Shown here one piece after another: positions 14,353 through 20,086 of a stretch of 20,086 nt of DNA. Source of the stretch: JAMCUI01 sp964520615 (GTDB lineage: Bacteria > Patescibacteriota > Microgenomatia > 2-02-FULL-39-11); contig CAZFNL010000055.1 in NCBI GenBank assembly GCA_964520615.1, forward strand, positions 1-20,086, written 5' to 3'. A model generated the notes under the pieces. That model did no database searches, was not told where the DNA came from, and was given only the letters and a program-made list of their open reading frames with translations. The stretch's first letter is position 1; every line of letters starts with the position of its first letter. Both the position numbers and the translations under genes were made by a program.

Positions 14353-14905
14353 AACAATTACCTCTTTACTCAATAAGTATAGAATTCCTTACATGATCAC
14401 CGGTGCTTGGAGCGTGATTTATTACGGCAGGCCGCGTGCTTCCCATGATATTGATTTTGTGGTTGATCTAAAAAAGGAAGAGGTAGAGACTTTTATTAAA
14501 GCGCTACAAACATTGCCTTCTGATTTTTCCTACGATGTAAATGGGATAAAAGATTCTGTAACCAGAAGGAATATCTTTCAGATTCTTCATCTGCCTACTT
14601 ATTTAAAATTCGACTGCTGGCTTTTGCAAAATAATCCATTTGATAGATCTCGGTTTTCCAGACGAATGCGGGTAAAACTTCTGGAACATTACATGTATAT
14701 TGCCAGTATGGAAGATACAATTTTGCAGAAATTACGGTGGTATAAAGAAGCGCGTATTGAAAAGCATATCGTAGATGCGGCTTTTGTTTTCCAAGTCCAG
14801 AAAAAAAATTTGGATAAAAAATATCTAGAATTATGGGTAAGAAGATTAGCTGTAAGAAGATATTACCGGGAAATGCTAAAAATAGATTTGGATAAATATA
14901 TATAA
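14324..14905 (+). CDS. AbiEii-like nucleotidyltransferase
   Basis: A 193-residue protein of the polymerase-beta-like nucleotidyltransferase superfamily. Residues 20-46 hold RIPYMITGAWSVIYYGRPRA followed by SHDIDFVV. This is the helix-G-x-x-S motif with metal-binding Asp42 and Asp44 typical of AbiEii/DUF-type NTases. A C-terminal helical part (SMEDTILQKLRWYKEA...) matches the family, where the segment contacts substrate. A GGAGGA Shine-Dalgarno lies at 14310-14315. Relatives act as toxins that modify tRNA or protein, or in antibiotic nucleotidylation; I cannot tell which. Placement beside a tRNA gene and before defence genes fits a toxin-antitoxin or abortive-infection role, with the upstream short ORF as candidate partner. 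Confidence 0.7.
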   Translation: METDQAELLKTITSLLNKYRIPYMITGAWSVIYYGRPRASHDIDFVVDLKKEEVETFIKALQTLPSDFSYDVNGIKDSVTRRNIFQILHLPTYLKFDCWLLQNNPFDRSRFSRRMRVKLLEHYMYIASMEDTILQKLRWYKEARIEKHIVDAAFVFQVQKKNLDKKYLELWVRRLAVRRYYREMLKIDLDKYI

Positions 14906-15035
14906 TCGATCAAAAATTGGACTACAAAATTGGAAAGAAAATTCCCTAACTTTTTAGCTTTATTTGGCCAGAATTTTTGGAAGAGGGATTCTTTACAACC
15001 TAAATTATTCTATTTCTAGACTGTTGTAATGATAG

Positions 15036-15851
15036 ATTAAAGGACCGTCCCTCGATATATCAAACCCCAACCTTCAAAACATTCCAACCTCATCTTCTAT
15101 TGGGAAAGAGATAAAATCCTGTTTTATTGCCTCTCCGGGTCATGTCCTGGTTTCCTTTGATTATTCCCAGCAGGAGCTTCGGATTCTGGCTCATCTCGCC
15201 GGTGAACGGGCATTGATACAGGCATTTGCGGATAACCGTGATATACACTCCTTAACGGCAAGCAGGTTATTCAATGTTCCGTATGAAAAGGTAACGAAAC
15301 AACAGCGGAATATAGCAAAAGGAGTTAACTTCGGCATTATCTATGGAATGGGTAGCTATGGTATGAGTGCTGGACTTAGTATCCCGCAGTCGGATGCGGA
15401 TAAATTTATTCAACAATTTTATACTTCCTATCCGAGAATAAGGGTGTTTTACGATACTTACCTTAAAAATGCCCGTATTAAAGGTTTTGTTGAAACATTA
15501 TTGGGTCGGAAACGGTATGTTTTTGAAAATCCTCATCAGCGTTTTATTGATAACGGAACAAGGCGGATTCTCATGAATTATATAATCCAGGGAACAGCGG
15601 CAGATTTGATGAAAAAAGCGATGGTGGATGTTTATGATAAAGTCCTCACAAAATTCCCGGAAGTCTCATTACTTCTACAAATCCATGACGATTTGGTTTT
15701 TGAAATACCGGAAAAAGATAAAATCAAAAGCAGGGAAATAATTAACAATATCCAATCGGTGCTATGTTCCGTATATCCGCTTTCAGTTCCGCTTGTTATA
15801 GATGTAAAGACGGGTAAGCGATGGGGAGAGTTAGAAAACAACCGAAATTAG
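15036..15851 (+). pseudogene. polA: 5'-truncated DNA polymerase I (family A) fragment
   Basis: An open frame from 15036 encodes the last 271 residues of a family A polymerase. It begins at NPNLQNIP, followed by motif A (SFDYSQQELRILAHL), motif B/O-helix (QRNIAKGVNFGIIYGMGSYG) and motif C (LLLQIHDDLVFEI). The 5' nuclease, proofreading-like and thumb parts are missing. TAG at 15033 closes the frame, and upstream bases look like decayed polymerase sequence (ACTGTTGTA where QTVT would be). A TTG at 15213 permits a shorter frame, but that would lose motif A. Motif C reads HDD instead of the usual HDE. It is most likely a remnant of insertion or recombination, yet the remaining 271 codons have no stop or frameshift, so truncation may be recent. 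Confidence 0.8.
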
Positions 15852-15977
15852 ATTTTATTTGAGGCTGGGAATTGGAAAAAATCGGGTGATTGACATAAAA
15901 AAGGTATATTGGTCTAAATAGCGATAAAATTCATTTTTTCTGAAATCCTCGTATTCCTTCAAATCTTCAACCATATT

Positions 15978-16460
15978 TTAAGGTTCAATAATTTGTTTTA
16001 TAGAATCTATAATTTCTAGAGAATTATTTTTTAACTCATGTTCCCATACTCTTATAACTTTCCATTTATTTCTTCTTAAAAATCTTGAAACTTTAATATC
16101 TCTTTTCCTATTATTTCTTATTTTCTCCCTCCAAAAATCATTTTTCAGTAGATGCTTCCATCTAGGGTATTGCCAACCATGCCAGAAATCACTATCAAGG
16201 AAGACGCAAATGCTTTCTTTCTTAAATACTATATCTGGCTTGCCTTTTAGATTCGTATAGTTAGTTTGAAATCTTTTTTTAATAGAATGTCCAAGGAGGG
16301 TGATAAACTCTCGTTCAAATTTCGTGTTTTTGGAAAGAATCTTCGACATCAAATCTGAGCGTAGTTCTGGAGATATTTTATCGTTTTCCCGTAATTTCTT
16401 GAAATCTCGTCCTAAATAATTCTTTATCCTTCTTTTAGACATAAATCCTAGTCGCCCCAA
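15978..16460 (-). CDS. Vsr-like nuclease of the R-M operon
   Basis: A 160-residue protein of the very-short-patch-repair/PD-(D/E)xK group. SKNTKFEREFITLLG (43-57), KPDIVFKKESICVFLDSDFW then HGW (74-96), and FWREKIRNNRKRD (109-121) followed by WKVIRVWEHEL match the Vsr layout. Asp76 and His94 stand at the catalytic positions. In Vsr the next segment is normally CFWHxH...C with zinc-binding Cys; here it is DFWHGWQYPRW with no Cys, so the zinc site is lost. Vsr proteins nick T:G mismatches made by deamination of 5-methylcytosine, which fits the C5 methylase in this operon. The gene overlaps the 3' end of the endonuclease gene by 13 bases. Confidence 0.8.
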   Translation of the reverse strand: MGRLGFMSKRRIKNYLGRDFKKLRENDKISPELRSDLMSKILSKNTKFEREFITLLGHSIKKRFQTNYTNLKGKPDIVFKKESICVFLDSDFWHGWQYPRWKHLLKNDFWREKIRNNRKRDIKVSRFLRRNKWKVIRVWEHELKNNSLEIIDSIKQIIEP

Positions 16461-17074
16461 AGTTTAATCCATCTCTCGTAAACACTATGATTCGGAGCCC
16501 CTCTTTCCCAGTTAATTTCTATTTTACTTATTTCTTCATCTCTGACTAGAAGTTCTAGAGCTTTTTTAGTTATTTCCACTCCTCTTGGATTAGTTCCTTG
16601 CTTAGGTAATTTTATATAATTCGTCCTCTTAATTTTATCGAAAACTCTGACTTGACTAGCTACTGGGAAATAATAAAAATGTCCAACTCCACCCCATTTT
16701 ATTTGCGCAAGCAACATATCTCTTGAGGGATAATAGTTCTCGCTAAATTCCAACGCTTTCCTTGCGTCAACTGTCCATATTAGCTTTACCCCTCCTAAAT
16801 TCCCACTTATCGTTTTAATGGAAATCGGTTTTTCAAACAAAATTACATCTGTCTCTGGTTCAGTAATTGGAATATCCACTTTTACATTCTCTTCACCAAA
16901 TTTATACATCAAAAGAGCGATAATAATCCTTTCCCTAACCGACCCTATCTCCATGCCTATTTTCCCGGCACGGGAACTATCCATTTCCGCTAGTTGGAAT
17001 AAAGGGGGTAATTTCCTTTTTATTCTATCTACAATATCTGAATCTGAAAAAAGAGTTTTTAAGTAGTCCGCCAC
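16448..17074 (-). CDS. Type II restriction endonuclease, ThaI-like
   Basis: A 208-residue protein that I match by motif memory to the ThaI family (CGCG-cutting). Blocks are IKRKLPPLFQLAEMDSSRAG then KIGMEIGS (18-44), RIIIALLMYKFG, DIPITEPETDVILF (67-80), ISIKTISGNLGGVKLIWTVD (84-103) and NYYPSRDMLLAQI (113-125). TEPETD with the following SIK (85-87) is a variant PD-(D/E)xK core. It starts 12 bases after the C5 methylase stop and overlaps the Vsr-like gene, so all are co-transcribed. It would cut sites lacking the companion cytosine methylation. CGCG specificity is inferred from the family only. Confidence 0.78.
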   Translation of the reverse strand: MADYLKTLFSDSDIVDRIKRKLPPLFQLAEMDSSRAGKIGMEIGSVRERIIIALLMYKFGEENVKVDIPITEPETDVILFEKPISIKTISGNLGGVKLIWTVDARKALEFSENYYPSRDMLLAQIKWGGVGHFYYFPVASQVRVFDKIKRTNYIKLPKQGTNPRGVEITKKALELLVRDEEISKIEINWERGAPNHSVYERWIKLWGD

Positions 17075-17086
17075 ACACTATTTATA

Positions 17087-18115
17087 TCATAGCGTTGGGC
17101 GGATAGGAAGATGATTTCCTATGAGGACTTCATCGCTTGATTTATCAATCATGGCACTATCCAGATATGCTTGAATAGATTTCGCTATATACCACGCCAT
17201 AACTGGTGGCACTGCGTTCCCAATCTGCTTATAGGCGGAGGAGGTGGAAGGATAGAATATAAACTCATCAGGAAACGATTGTATTCTTGCCGCTTCTCTA
17301 GCGGATAATCTCCTTGTTTTATTCCAATGCCATTCTATATTCCCGTGATGTTCTGTTCTCATCGTGGGTCCAGGTTTATCAGGAGAAACTATTGTATTAC
17401 CTTGAGTGCCTGGAAACATTTTAGCTTTTGACCAGTAGTGGTTAGCTCTCTCTCCCTCACTTAAATGTTCTAAATCACCGATAGCTTTTCTCAAAGGTAT
17501 CCAATCCTTTTTATTCAATAATGGTTCTGGGTGTTTGAAAATAGGAAGCTTATCTTTTTTTGTTCCAACTATAATGACTCTTTCTCTAATTTGTGGGACT
17601 CCATAATCAGCGGCCGTTAGTAATCTATAAACCACATTATATCCTTCTTTCTCAAAATCTTTAATGATAGTTTGTAGAGCTTTACCGCCATCCATAGTCA
17701 TCAAACCCTTAACATTTTCCGCCACGAACATTAGAGGTCTTGTTCTCCTAATAACTTCAATCATGCTTAGGTAGAGTAATCCTCTTTTAGCGTTAAATCC
17801 TTTTCTCTTTCCTGCGTGACTAAAATCTTGACAAGGAAATCCTCCTATGACTATGTCTGCGTATCCGGGCAATGATTTTTCAAATAATGTGGGAGAATGA
17901 TTTCCATTTAGCAATTCAGTTATATCGCCTAGAATAATCTCATGTTTAAAATTTTTTCTAAAAGTTTCGCAAGAAGCCTTATCAATATCATTCGCCCAAA
18001 TTATTTCAAAGTTGTTCTTAGGATAGAGTTTACCAAGAAAAGAAAATTCACCAGTAAATCCAAGGTCAAGACCACCACAACCTGTGAATAGAGAAATTAT
18101 CGAGTATTTTTTCAT
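17087..18115 (-). CDS. DNA (cytosine-5) methyltransferase
   Basis: A 342-residue C5 methylase with all main motifs in order: TGCGGLDLGF (I, 11-20), GGFPCQDFSHAG (IV, 91-102, nucleophile Cys95), AENVKGL (VI, 132-138), QIRERVIIVG (VIII, 175-184) and RLSAREAARIQSFPDEF (IX, 269-285) with QIGNAVPP (X, 297-304). The variable region between VIII and IX (about 190-265) would read the target. It methylates cytosine using S-adenosylmethionine and protects the site of the ThaI-like enzyme. It begins 18 bases after the lexA-like stop on the same strand. Length is typical of bacterial type II enzymes. Confidence 0.95.
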   Translation of the reverse strand: MKKYSIISLFTGCGGLDLGFTGEFSFLGKLYPKNNFEIIWANDIDKASCETFRKNFKHEIILGDITELLNGNHSPTLFEKSLPGYADIVIGGFPCQDFSHAGKRKGFNAKRGLLYLSMIEVIRRTRPLMFVAENVKGLMTMDGGKALQTIIKDFEKEGYNVVYRLLTAADYGVPQIRERVIIVGTKKDKLPIFKHPEPLLNKKDWIPLRKAIGDLEHLSEGERANHYWSKAKMFPGTQGNTIVSPDKPGPTMRTEHHGNIEWHWNKTRRLSAREAARIQSFPDEFIFYPSTSSAYKQIGNAVPPVMAWYIAKSIQAYLDSAMIDKSSDEVLIGNHLPIRPTL

Positions 18116-18133
18116 ATCTTTATAATAGCAAAA

Positions 18134-18724
18134 CTAGCCCCTAATTAAACCAATAAATTTGCCTCTTATTTCCAATTGATGAGGGAGAATCACCGGGTAA
18201 TCTTTATTACGAGGTTCTAGCGTAATTTTTCCATTAACGTTCCTAAAGACTTTTAAGGTTGCGCCGTCTTCGGTGACAGCTACCACAACGTCGCCATTGT
18301 TGGCCGTTAGTTGGTGTTTAATCAAAACAACGTCATTGTCCAAGATACCCATGTCAATCATACTATCGCCTTTTACCTTCAACGCATAATGAGGGTAATG
18401 CGTGTCAATCTTCATGCCTTCAGGAACTGAAATTTCCTCGGGATTTTCAATTGGTTCGATTGGTCTTCCAGCCGCTATGAAGCCTAAGAGAGGAACGTTA
18501 TGCTTGTTTGGTATAGGAACGATGCCTCTAGCCATGTTTGCATTCTTTGTCAAATAACCTTTTTCTTCAAGCTCATTTACGAAATACTGGGCGGTGCTTA
18601 AGTTTTTGCCTATGTGGTTGGCAATCTCTTGAAGGGACGGAGAATAACCATTTTCCCTAACGAATGAGCCTATGAAGTCTAAAGTTTCTTTTTGCTTACC
18701 AGTAAGGGGTTTTATCTGTTGCAT
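18134..18724 (-). CDS. lexA: LexA-like S24 repressor heading the R-M operon
   Basis: A 196-residue LexA-type repressor. The N-terminal winged helix (about 1-66) includes LTGKQKETLDFIGSFVRENG, SPSLQEIANHIG and ELEEKGYLTK. The cleavage site is Ala85-Gly86 in GFIAAGRP. The catalytic pair is Ser121 (GDSMID) and Lys158 (ATLKVF), so it should self-cleave when RecA is activated. It is the first gene of a - strand unit with a C5 methylase, a ThaI-like endonuclease and a Vsr-like nuclease, and is divergent from a CBASS nucleotidyltransferase. Typical R-M controllers are small Xre proteins, so a LexA here is unusual. It could be the chromosomal SOS repressor beside which defence genes inserted, or a dedicated regulator. 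There is no Shine-Dalgarno. Confidence 0.92.
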   Translation of the reverse strand: MQQIKPLTGKQKETLDFIGSFVRENGYSPSLQEIANHIGKNLSTAQYFVNELEEKGYLTKNANMARGIVPIPNKHNVPLLGFIAAGRPIEPIENPEEISVPEGMKIDTHYPHYALKVKGDSMIDMGILDNDVVLIKHQLTANNGDVVVAVTEDGATLKVFRNVNGKITLEPRNKDYPVILPHQLEIRGKFIGLIRG

Positions 18725-18761
18725 TTATTATAAATTTATGATAATTTTACAGTGATGTCAA
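18725..18761 (-). promoter_or_regulatory. lexA promoter with overlapping palindromic operator
   Basis: On the - strand TTGACA (18761-18756) and TAAATT (18738-18733) are 17 bases apart. TTATTATAAATTTATGATAA at 18725-18744 is a palindrome matching at 18 of 20 positions. It covers the -10 element and ends one base from the lexA ATG, an obvious place for autorepression. Transcription from this -10 would start almost at the ATG, giving a leaderless mRNA. A second -10-like TATAAT (18732-18727) lies inside the palindrome but is too far from the -35. Binding by LexA is inferred. Confidence 0.5.
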
Positions 18762-18776
18762 GGACTATTTTATGAT
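18746..18776 (+). promoter_or_regulatory. Possible promoter of the CBASS genes
   Basis: TTTACA (18746-18751) and TATGAT (18771-18776) with a 19-base spacer point toward the CD-NTase gene (ATG 18795). The -35 begins two bases from the lexA-side palindrome, so one bound repressor could affect both directions. The leader would be about 12 bases without a clear Shine-Dalgarno. Confidence 0.35.
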
Positions 18777-18794
18777 TCTTAAAATTGGGTTGAT

Positions 18795-19685
18795 ATGAGT
18801 GTAAGCGAAGACCAACTATCTCGTTGGGCAAAAGCTCCCAGCGAAACCGAAGAGGGAAAATGCCAAACAACTGTTTCCCGGATTACGGATGCGATTCAAA
18901 AAAAGTTTGGGACTTCTGTAACTGTGTTTCTCCAAGGTTCCTATAAAAATCGAACAAATGTTAAAAAGGATAGTGATGTCGATATTGTGGTTAAGTATGA
19001 CGATTACTATTTTCCTGACACACACTTTCTAAGTTCTAACGATAAATTTGCTTTTGAAAAAGGATTTACGGCTTCCAAATATACTTTTGCACGATTTAAG
19101 GATGATATTATGGCGATTCTACAAGGAGAATATGGTTATCAAGTAGTTGAGAGAAAAGAAAAATGCATTAAAATCCATAAAAATGACTACAGAGTAAATG
19201 CGGATGTCATCCCGTGTTTTGTCCATAAAAGGATGATAACTGCGTATTCTGTCGGCGAAGAGGGTATAGAGTTTGTTACTGATTCAGGGGGTCATATATA
19301 CAGTTTTCCCCAACAGCATTACAACAACGGTGTTAAAAAAAATAAAAATACTAATATGAAGTATAAATCGATTGTCAGGATATTAAAAAATGCTCGTAAT
19401 AATATGGTTGATATGCAACAATTAACTGATAAAGATATGCCATCTTTCTTTCTAGAATGTCTTGTTTGGAATGTTCCAAATCAAGTTTTGAATAAATTTT
19501 ACTTATCAACAGCTTTGCGAGAAACTATTAAAAAGGTTTGGAATGATATGAGAAACCCAACTATCGCAAATGATTACGCAGAAATATGTGACCTTAAATG
19601 GCTATTTCGAGGTAATAGCAAAAGGAATTATAGGCAAGCAGAGGATTTTATGTTAAAGGCGTGGAATTATTTTGGGTTTTCTTAA
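18795..19685 (+). CDS. CD-NTase (cGAS/DncV-like cyclic oligonucleotide synthase) of a CBASS
   Basis: A 296-residue SMODS-type nucleotidyltransferase. The active site has VFLQGSYKNRTNVKKDSDVD (44-63) then IVV: Gly48-Ser49, then Asp61 and Asp63, with the third acidic residue Asp137 in VNADVIPCF. Length and the C-terminal helical domain fit bacterial CD-NTases. On sensing phage infection these make cyclic di- or trinucleotides that switch on a cell-killing effector. The next gene, one base later, encodes a two-TM protein of the Cap15 type, a known CBASS effector class (type I, no Cap2/Cap3 seen). It is divergent from the lexA-like gene. Which nucleotide is made cannot be predicted. Because the effector is truncated, the system is probably dead in this strain. 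Confidence 0.85.
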   Translation: MSVSEDQLSRWAKAPSETEEGKCQTTVSRITDAIQKKFGTSVTVFLQGSYKNRTNVKKDSDVDIVVKYDDYYFPDTHFLSSNDKFAFEKGFTASKYTFARFKDDIMAILQGEYGYQVVERKEKCIKIHKNDYRVNADVIPCFVHKRMITAYSVGEEGIEFVTDSGGHIYSFPQQHYNNGVKKNKNTNMKYKSIVRILKNARNNMVDMQQLTDKDMPSFFLECLVWNVPNQVLNKFYLSTALRETIKKVWNDMRNPTIANDYAEICDLKWLFRGNSKRNYRQAEDFMLKAWNYFGFS

Positions 19686-19686
19686 T

Positions 19687-19971
19687 ATGAAAGGCCAACA
19701 AAAATATATAACATCAATCGTTTTACTGGTTGCTACAATTTACTTATTTGGAAAATGGATGGAAGGTTTGTTTGGCAAAGGTATTGCTGTAATTGTTACT
19801 TCAGTAAGCACCATTAGCTTATTAATTTATGGCTTATATCTTGTTTGGGATAAGTGGCTGTGGAAGAAAAAATGGTTAAGCTACTTATTATGCAAGTTAG
19901 CAGGATTTTACGAATATCCCGTTATTGATGGCAAGTGGCATCTGAACTATGATGCTATGAAAAATGTGTAG
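19687..19971 (+). pseudogene. Truncated Cap15-like CBASS effector (2TM plus start of beta-barrel)
   Basis: The 94 residues from ATG 19687 hold two transmembrane helices (about 6-28 and 31-55), a basic aromatic turn (WDKWLWKKKW) and the opening of a beta-domain, EYPVIDGKWHLNY. After this the frame stops at TAG 19969-19971. Cap15 effectors have two TM helices and a beta-barrel of about 120 residues that binds the cyclic nucleotide and starts with a P-x-x-x-G-x-W strand. Here only the first strand remains. IS110-family sequence follows at once, so insertion cut the gene. A TTG at 19672 in frame would overlap the CD-NTase stop; ATG 19687 is preferred because it is one base after that stop. Without the barrel the product could not sense the signal. 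Confidence 0.75.
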
Positions 19972-19973
19972 GC

Positions 19974-20021
19974 CTTTTCTGGGATAATGCAGGAGTTATT
20001 AAAGTTATCCCAAAGAAAAGG
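19974..20021 (+). promoter_or_regulatory. Hairpin that can mask the transposase ribosome site
   Basis: CCTTTTCT then GGGATAA (19974-19987 with a shared register) can pair with TTATCCC, a short bulge and AGAAAAGG (20005-20021). The right arm overlaps the start of the AAGGAGG Shine-Dalgarno at 20018-20024. Such a structure would form on transcripts entering from outside and reduce transposase translation. Confidence 0.5.
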
Positions 20022-20029
20022 AGGATACC

Positions 20030-20086
20030 ATGAATTACATAGGTATAGACCTACACAAAAAGTTCTCCCAGTTTACGGTCATGGGA
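20030..20086 (+). CDS. IS110-family transposase, N-terminal fragment
   Basis: The 19 codons to the window edge read MNYIGIDLHKKFSQFTVMG. YIGIDLHK with Asp7 is the hallmark start of the IS110-family DEDD transposase, where this Asp is the first catalytic residue of the RuvC-like domain. A strong AAGGAGG lies at 20018-20024, five bases before the ATG. The gene continues beyond the window. It could belong to the IS110 or IS1111 subgroup; the short 5' flank leaves little room for a bridge RNA upstream. Confidence 0.85.
   Translation, partial: MNYIGIDLHKKFSQFTVMG

Larger units (their letters stand above)
19972..20086 (+). mobile_element. Left end of an IS110-family insertion sequence (partial)
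   Basis: Identified by the transposase start at 20030 and by interruption of the Cap15-like gene. The exact boundary is uncertain, within about 19955-19975, because IS110 elements usually lack terminal inverted repeats and target duplications. Only about 58 bases separate the boundary from the transposase ATG. The window ends inside the element. Confidence 0.7.

Noticed and set aside
15890..15930. TTGACA followed by several AT-rich -10-like strings on the + strand
   Set aside because: Spacings are 9, 19 or 29 bases and no + strand gene follows; the next genes are on the - strand.

Overview
The window looks like a bacterial chromosome segment from the Candidate Phyla Radiation (Patescibacteria), most likely a Microgenomates-type genome. 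The evidence is indirect. A bacterial dnaG-rpoD pair sits beside compact surface-protein genes of unknown function. GC-rich palindromes of the CCTGCCTGCC/GGTAGGCGGG kind, which I associate with this group, lie between genes. Several housekeeping genes have promoters so close to the ATG that their leaders are only a few bases long. TGA is used as a normal stop, so the SR1/Gracilibacteria UGA-glycine code does not apply. The taxonomic placement is inference.

Layout. (1) 1-3586 is an AT-rich restriction-modification (R-M) island on the + strand. It holds a small Xre/C-type regulator, a TdeIII-like PD-(D/E)xK endonuclease, a D12 (Dam-like) adenine methylase, a CcrM/HinfI-like beta-class adenine methylase and a membrane-anchored protein of unknown function. 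(2) 3587-4100 is a GC-richer spacer with inverted repeats and one doubtful Ser/Pro-rich ORF. (3) 4166-7661 carries envelope genes: a membrane-anchored tandem Ig-like-repeat protein, a large M64-like metallopeptidase with a Pro/Thr-rich stalk, and a small anchored protein. (4) 7734-13670 is the housekeeping core. It has archaeal-type phosphopantoate-beta-alanine ligase and pantoate kinase on the - strand, then a polytopic glycosyltransferase, dnaG and rpoD on the + strand. (5) 13671-15851 is a scarred region: a promoter followed by a 5' tRNA-Asn fragment, a GC-rich palindrome, a GIY-YIG nuclease gene interrupted by one in-frame TAA, the complete tRNA-Asn(GTT), a short ORF plus an AbiEii-like nucleotidyltransferase, and the 3' end of a DNA polymerase I gene. 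(6) 15978-20086 is an AT-rich defence island. A LexA-like repressor heads a - strand operon with a C5-cytosine methylase, a ThaI-like endonuclease and a Vsr-like nuclease. Divergent from it is a CBASS pair: a CD-NTase and a two-TM Cap15-like effector cut short where an IS110-family element begins. The window ends inside that transposase.

How the genes may work together. Two complete R-M systems and a broken CBASS flank the core genes. The 70-bp gap between lexA and the CD-NTase holds an 18/20 palindrome overlapping the presumed lexA -10 element. One S24-type repressor could therefore couple both defence units to DNA damage; this is inference. The two CoA genes together would convert pantoate to phosphopantothenate by the archaeal route. 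The tRNA-Asn locus shows a 26-bp target duplication around a GIY-YIG ORF that leaves the downstream tRNA intact, as expected of a small tRNA-targeting mobile element.
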